Translations under genes and position numbers: made by a program
The notes under the pieces: generated by a model
Seen by the model: the letters and a program-made list of their open reading frames with translations, nothing else
Told to the model about the DNA's origin: nothing
Databases searched by the model: none
From: an uncultured Alistipes sp.
GTDB taxonomy: Bacteria; Bacteroidota; Bacteroidia; Bacteroidales; Rikenellaceae
Length of the DNA stretch: 25,269 bases
Reading direction: 5' to 3'
NCBI GenBank assembly: GCA_900550925.1
Contig: URTU01000016.1
Span: 1-25,269 of the forward strand
Part shown: positions 22,334 through 25,269 of the stretch, piece after piece
Layout of the letters: each line of letters begins with the position of its first letter
How positions within the stretch are numbered: position 1 is the first letter of the stretch

Positions 22334-24130
22334 TTATCTGTTTGTTCCCTGCGGTTTCTGCCCCGTGAAGGTCTCTTCGGCGATCGTGGTGCGGAGCGGC
22401 GTTTCGGGTTTTGGCTTCGAACGGAAGAACTCGCGTACCGAGGTGATGATCTTTCCGGCCTTTGTCTGTTTGGGTTGAGGCCCGCGGTCTGCGACATGGT
22501 GCGTGTAGACATACGTCGGTTCGCACTTTTCGAGGCGGAGTTCTATCGTATAGCTCTTCCCTGCCTTTACCGACTCCAGCGGTACGGTCAGCTCCGCGGA
22601 GGCCCCGGCCGGGATGATAAACGGTTTTTCACCTTCGGCAACCTTGCTGCGGCCCGCACGAACAGTATATACGGCTGCAACTTCAACCGGTGCCAGCGGA
22701 TCGGCATTGCGGATGATGAATTTCCCGTCATCGGTGCGGGCGATCGAAACTTGGGGAGAGTCGGTGCCGGCCGCGGGCGAAGGGTTCATCGTGAGGGTAT
22801 CGGTATTCCACTCTTCGGCGGCCGAGGCGTAGAGTATCGGACGGACGTGTTCGATGCGCTTGAGGGCCAGATAGCTTTCGTAGAGGCAGTAGCCGTTCGA
22901 GGCGTCGGTGGCGAGCGTGAAGGCTACCGTCGAGGGGTGGAGTTTCGACGCGTGGTACATCCCGACAGCCCGGCTGACATATGCATCGGCCCACTTCGGG
23001 TCGTTCGAGGGGTTGCCACCTCGGCGGCGGCTGTCGGATTGCTTTCCGGTGTTTATGGCTGCCTGGTCGACGACATAAAGGCCGAGGCGGTCGCAAAGTT
23101 CGTAGAACATGTCGGGCTGGGGCGCTCCGGTGACGCGGATGGTATTGAACCCTTGATCCTTGATTGCCTGCAGGCGGTCGGCCGTTGACGAGACATCACC
23201 GTCGGCCGCGAAATCTGTCGCATGGAGTTCCACGGGCTGGGCATTGACCGACAGAACCCCGTCATTGACCTCGAGGCTGCGGAACCCGACCGGCACGGCA
23301 ATATATTCGCCGAAACGTCCTTCGTACTGGGTCTTGATCATCAGGGTGTAGAGATAGGGGGCCTTGTGGCTCCACGCGAGGACGTTGGGGATATTGGCCA
23401 GGAAACGGACCGTATCTTCGCGCCGCATGTCGAGCGTAAGGTCGCGGTGGCCGTAGCTGACGATGTCGCCCGAGGGGGCAATCAGTTCGTAGTATACGCG
23501 ATAGGATTTGGGGTTTAGCAGGTGGCTTTTCAGCACGACGCCGGCGGCGAAGAGCCCGTTGCCGTGGTCGGCCTGCGTCTCGACTATGATGTCACGGACC
23601 CGCACCCTGGGCTGCGAAACGATATAGGCAGTGAGGGGAAGTGACTGTTGAATGTTGTTTTCGATGGCGGCGGCCGCCTGATCCTTGTGGACGGTGACCG
23701 CAAGGGTGTTGAGATCCTCCTTGACGAACTGGGTTATATCGAATTCTGAAGCCGTATGTCCATCCTGACTGTATCCGGCCTCGGTTCCGTTGATTTCGAA
23801 CGAGTAGGAGGCTCCGGCCGACTCGATATGCAGGAACACCTCGCGGTCGATCCATACGAACGGCATGGTGAAGGTGGTGGAGTATGTCCTGGTGAGGTTA
23901 TCCTCCGTGACCTGCCACTCTTCGCCCGAGGGGAGCGGCTGGAGGGATTTCGCACGTTCGAAACGTCCCTGCAGGGCCTCGTCGCGCGAGGCATAGCTGA
24001 TCAGTGGTGTTCGGGGCAGGTCCTTGCCCTTTTCGGTTACGGTCGGGTCGAGCCACACCTGCGCTTCGGCGGCGGTGCAGCAGAACAGCATGAGCAGGGA
24101 AATATAGTGTACGATTCTCATTTTTCGCAT
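22334..24130 (-). CDS. Exported GH2-like protein, probable pseudoenzyme
   Basis: This 598-residue exported protein has a signal peptide (to about A23-Q24) and GH2 beta-galactosidase-like architecture. A sugar-binding jelly roll (~70-175) and an immunoglobulin-like domain (~177-285) are followed by a partial TIM barrel (~290-450) that aligns with LacZ at GFNTIRVTGAPQPDMFYELCDRLGLYVVDQA and HPSTVAFTLATDASNG. Where LacZ has GNES with acid/base Glu, this protein has ATDAS (Asp409 at the equivalent place). After NPSP (449-452) it passes directly into a beta domain, so the strand carrying the nucleophile Glu appears absent. The basic C-terminus (from ~550) is unusual. The ATG at 24130 begins the signal peptide; an ATG at 24121 is an alternative. 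I infer a carbohydrate-binding role without hydrolysis. Confidence 0.8.
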   Translation of the reverse strand: MRKMRIVHYISLLMLFCCTAAEAQVWLDPTVTEKGKDLPRTPLISYASRDEALQGRFERAKSLQPLPSGEEWQVTEDNLTRTYSTTFTMPFVWIDREVFLHIESAGASYSFEINGTEAGYSQDGHTASEFDITQFVKEDLNTLAVTVHKDQAAAAIENNIQQSLPLTAYIVSQPRVRVRDIIVETQADHGNGLFAAGVVLKSHLLNPKSYRVYYELIAPSGDIVSYGHRDLTLDMRREDTVRFLANIPNVLAWSHKAPYLYTLMIKTQYEGRFGEYIAVPVGFRSLEVNDGVLSVNAQPVELHATDFAADGDVSSTADRLQAIKDQGFNTIRVTGAPQPDMFYELCDRLGLYVVDQAAINTGKQSDSRRRGGNPSNDPKWADAYVSRAVGMYHASKLHPSTVAFTLATDASNGYCLYESYLALKRIEHVRPILYASAAEEWNTDTLTMNPSPAAGTDSPQVSIARTDDGKFIIRNADPLAPVEVAAVYTVRAGRSKVAEGEKPFIIPAGASAELTVPLESVKAGKSYTIELRLEKCEPTYVYTHHVADRGPQPKQTKAGKIITSVREFFRSKPKPETPLRTTIAEETFTGQKPQGTNR

Positions 24131-24138
24131 TAATTGAT

Positions 24139-24146
24139 TAACTTTG
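24139..24146 (+). promoter_or_regulatory. -7 promoter box of the HsdR-N gene
   Basis: TAACTTTG matches TAnnTTTG, 40 bases before the ATG at 24187. No TTG is found at the usual -33 spacing. Confidence 0.5.
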
Positions 24147-24158
24147 TGGTTCGGTTGG

Positions 24159-24166
24159 TAAAGGTA
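24159..24166 (-). promoter_or_regulatory. Possible -7 promoter box of the GH2-like gene
   Basis: On the minus strand this reads TACCTTTA, one mismatch from TAnnTTTG, 28 bases before the ATG at 24130. A TTG lies 23 bases upstream. It faces and overlaps the plus-strand promoter region of the HsdR-N gene. Confidence 0.4.
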
Positions 24167-24186
24167 CACAAATTTTTTGAAACGCT

Positions 24187-24639
24187 ATGCAATCGCTGCC
24201 CAAACTTGATTTTCCGCCATGCCGGTTGCGGATCAGCCGCCGTGACGGAGACGATCTGGTGTGGGATGACCTGCGGCGGCGGTGGCTCGTCCTGACCCCC
24301 GAGGAGTGGGTGCGGCGGCATCTGCTGGCCTGGCTTGTCGGGCGGTGCGGGGTGCCGGCGCAGTCGATCGGACAGGAGTATCCGGTCGATGTCAACGGAC
24401 AGCGCCAGCGTGCCGACGTGGTGGTTTGCGATGATGCGGGACGGCCGTTTCTGGTTGCCGAGTGCAAGGCACCGACCGTGGCCATAGACCGTGCGGTGCT
24501 GGATCAGGTGGTGCGTTACAATTCGGTATTGGGGGCGCGCTACGTGATGCTGACCAACGGTTTGCGGCATTTTTGCTGCGAATATTCCGACGGGGAGTAC
24601 CGTTTGGTCGATCGTTTGCCCTTTGCCGGAACCGAGTAG
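24187..24639 (+). CDS. HsdR N-terminal-like PD-(D/E)xK nuclease-fold protein
   Basis: This 150-residue cytoplasmic protein corresponds to the isolated N-terminal nuclease domain of type I restriction subunit R. The likely active-site pattern is complete: D77 (RADVVV), E92-C-K94 (VAECKAP) and a QxxxY motif (Q107, Y111 in LDQVVRYN), which is characteristic of the RecB/HsdR nuclease subgroup. A PEEWVRRHLLAWL helix (about 38-50) lies N-terminal of the core, as in the family. No helicase, HsdM or HsdS gene is near, so it is not part of a restriction system here. Such lone genes are widespread in Bacteroidetes and uncharacterised as far as I know. The gap to uvrA is only 46 bases with no promoter box, which suggests co-transcription. 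Confidence 0.85.
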   Translation: MQSLPKLDFPPCRLRISRRDGDDLVWDDLRRRWLVLTPEEWVRRHLLAWLVGRCGVPAQSIGQEYPVDVNGQRQRADVVVCDDAGRPFLVAECKAPTVAIDRAVLDQVVRYNSVLGARYVMLTNGLRHFCCEYSDGEYRLVDRLPFAGTE

Positions 24640-24685
24640 CCGCGCTGCGACCGACGGCGGGGACTATGTTTTAATACGGAATCAA

Positions 24686-25269
24686 GTGGAAGAGGATAAG
24701 ATAAGCGTGCTGGGGGCACGCGTGCACAATCTGAAGAATATCGATGTCGATATTCCGCGCAACCGGCTGGTGGTCATAACGGGACTGTCCGGGTCGGGCA
24801 AGTCGTCGTTGGCCTTCGATACGATCTATGCCGAGGGCCAGCGCCGGTATATGGAGACACTGTCGACCTATGCGCGTCAGTTCATGGGGACGATGGAGCG
24901 GCCGGATGTCGACAAGATTACGGGCTTGAGTCCCGTGGTGGCTATCGAGCAGAAGACAACGAACCGCAACCCGCGCTCGACGGTGGGTACGGTGACCGAG
25001 ATCAACGACTTCCTGCGACTGCTCTATGCCCGCATTGCGCATGCCTACTCGCCGATTACGGGCGAGGAGATGGTGCACTATACCGATGACCAGATCGTGG
25101 CGCTCATCGAGGAGGGCTTTGCGGGGCGCAAGATTGCGTTGCTGGCACCCGTCGTGAAGGGCCGCAAGGGCCATTACCGCGAACTGTTCGACCAGTTTCT
25201 GAAGAAGGGATACCTCTATGCCCGCATCGACGGCGAGATCCGCGAAATTTCGGCCGGCATGCGCCTCGA
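24686..25269 (+). CDS. uvrA: Excinuclease ABC subunit UvrA (3' end outside window)
   Basis: These are the first ~194 residues of UvrA, the damage-recognition ATPase of nucleotide excision repair. The N-terminal ISVLGARVHNLKNIDVDIPR and Walker A GLSGSGKSS (33-41) are diagnostic. They are followed by LAFDTIYAEGQRRYMETLS, YARQFM, IEQKTTNRNPRSTVGTVTE and DFLRLLYAR. The start is GTG at 24686, because no ATG in this frame lies upstream and UvrA homologues begin just before ISVLGARVHNL. The frame remains open at the window end; the full protein is normally about 940 residues. Confidence 0.95.
   Translation, partial: MEEDKISVLGARVHNLKNIDVDIPRNRLVVITGLSGSGKSSLAFDTIYAEGQRRYMETLSTYARQFMGTMERPDVDKITGLSPVVAIEQKTTNRNPRSTVGTVTEINDFLRLLYARIAHAYSPITGEEMVHYTDDQIVALIEEGFAGRKIALLAPVVKGRKGHYRELFDQFLKKGYLYARIDGEIREISAGMRL

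Noticed and set aside
24187..24639. Type I restriction system
   Set aside because: Only the HsdR N-terminal domain is present; no helicase, methylase or specificity gene is in the window.
24666..24674. Minimal ORF ATG-TTT-TAA just before uvrA
   Set aside because: Nothing distinguishes it from chance, although it lies in the short gap between the HsdR-N gene and uvrA.
1..25269. CRISPR array, transposon, integron or prophage
   Set aside because: No regularly spaced repeats, transposase, integrase, terminal inverted repeats or phage structural genes were seen on reading both strands.

Overview
The window looks like a chromosomal stretch from a GC-rich member of the Bacteroidales; Alistipes or a close Rikenellaceae relative is my best guess. 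Evidence seen here: the Bacteroidetes promoter (-7 box TAnnTTTG, often with TTTG or TTG about 20 bases upstream) stands before many genes, Shine-Dalgarno sequences are mostly absent, and ribosomal proteins L13 and S9 have Bacteroidales-type termini. The genus is an inference from memory of protein sequences and base composition.

Layout. 1-1195: the 3' part of rmuC with an unusual amber-interrupted tail. 1439-5353: three minus-strand genes (MATE exporter, PLP aminotransferase, and an atypical protein kinase with WG repeats). 5641-7323: a surface lipoprotein with fibronectin-like domains and a Fibrobacter-type paralogous domain. 7522-10396: the translation operon rplM-rpsI-rpsB-tsf, from a clear promoter to a strong terminator. 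10651-12897: fabI and dusB, each with its own promoter. 13085-14664: znuA-znuC (minus), with no permease gene. 14848-15951: ald (minus). 16153-18446: serB (minus) and an mscS-type channel (plus), diverging from overlapping promoters. 18571-20931: an exported GH3 enzyme. 21228-21752: a small secreted protein of unknown function. 22081-22156: tRNA-Lys(CUU) on the minus strand. 22334-24130: a GH2-like exported protein (minus) that appears to lack the catalytic half of its barrel. 24187-25269: a lone HsdR-N nuclease-fold gene followed closely by the start of uvrA, which runs off the window.

Most of the window is housekeeping: translation, fatty acid synthesis, tRNA modification, serine and alanine metabolism, metal uptake, osmotic protection and DNA repair. 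I see no phage, transposon, CRISPR array or defence island, and no convincing multi-gene novel system. The points most worth checking are the rmuC tail with two in-frame amber codons, the probable GH2 pseudoenzyme, the kinase with a CxCxxC insertion, the znuAC pair without a permease, and the HsdR-N/uvrA pair. Long open frames opposite real genes are common here because of the GC-rich codon usage; I treat them as artefacts.
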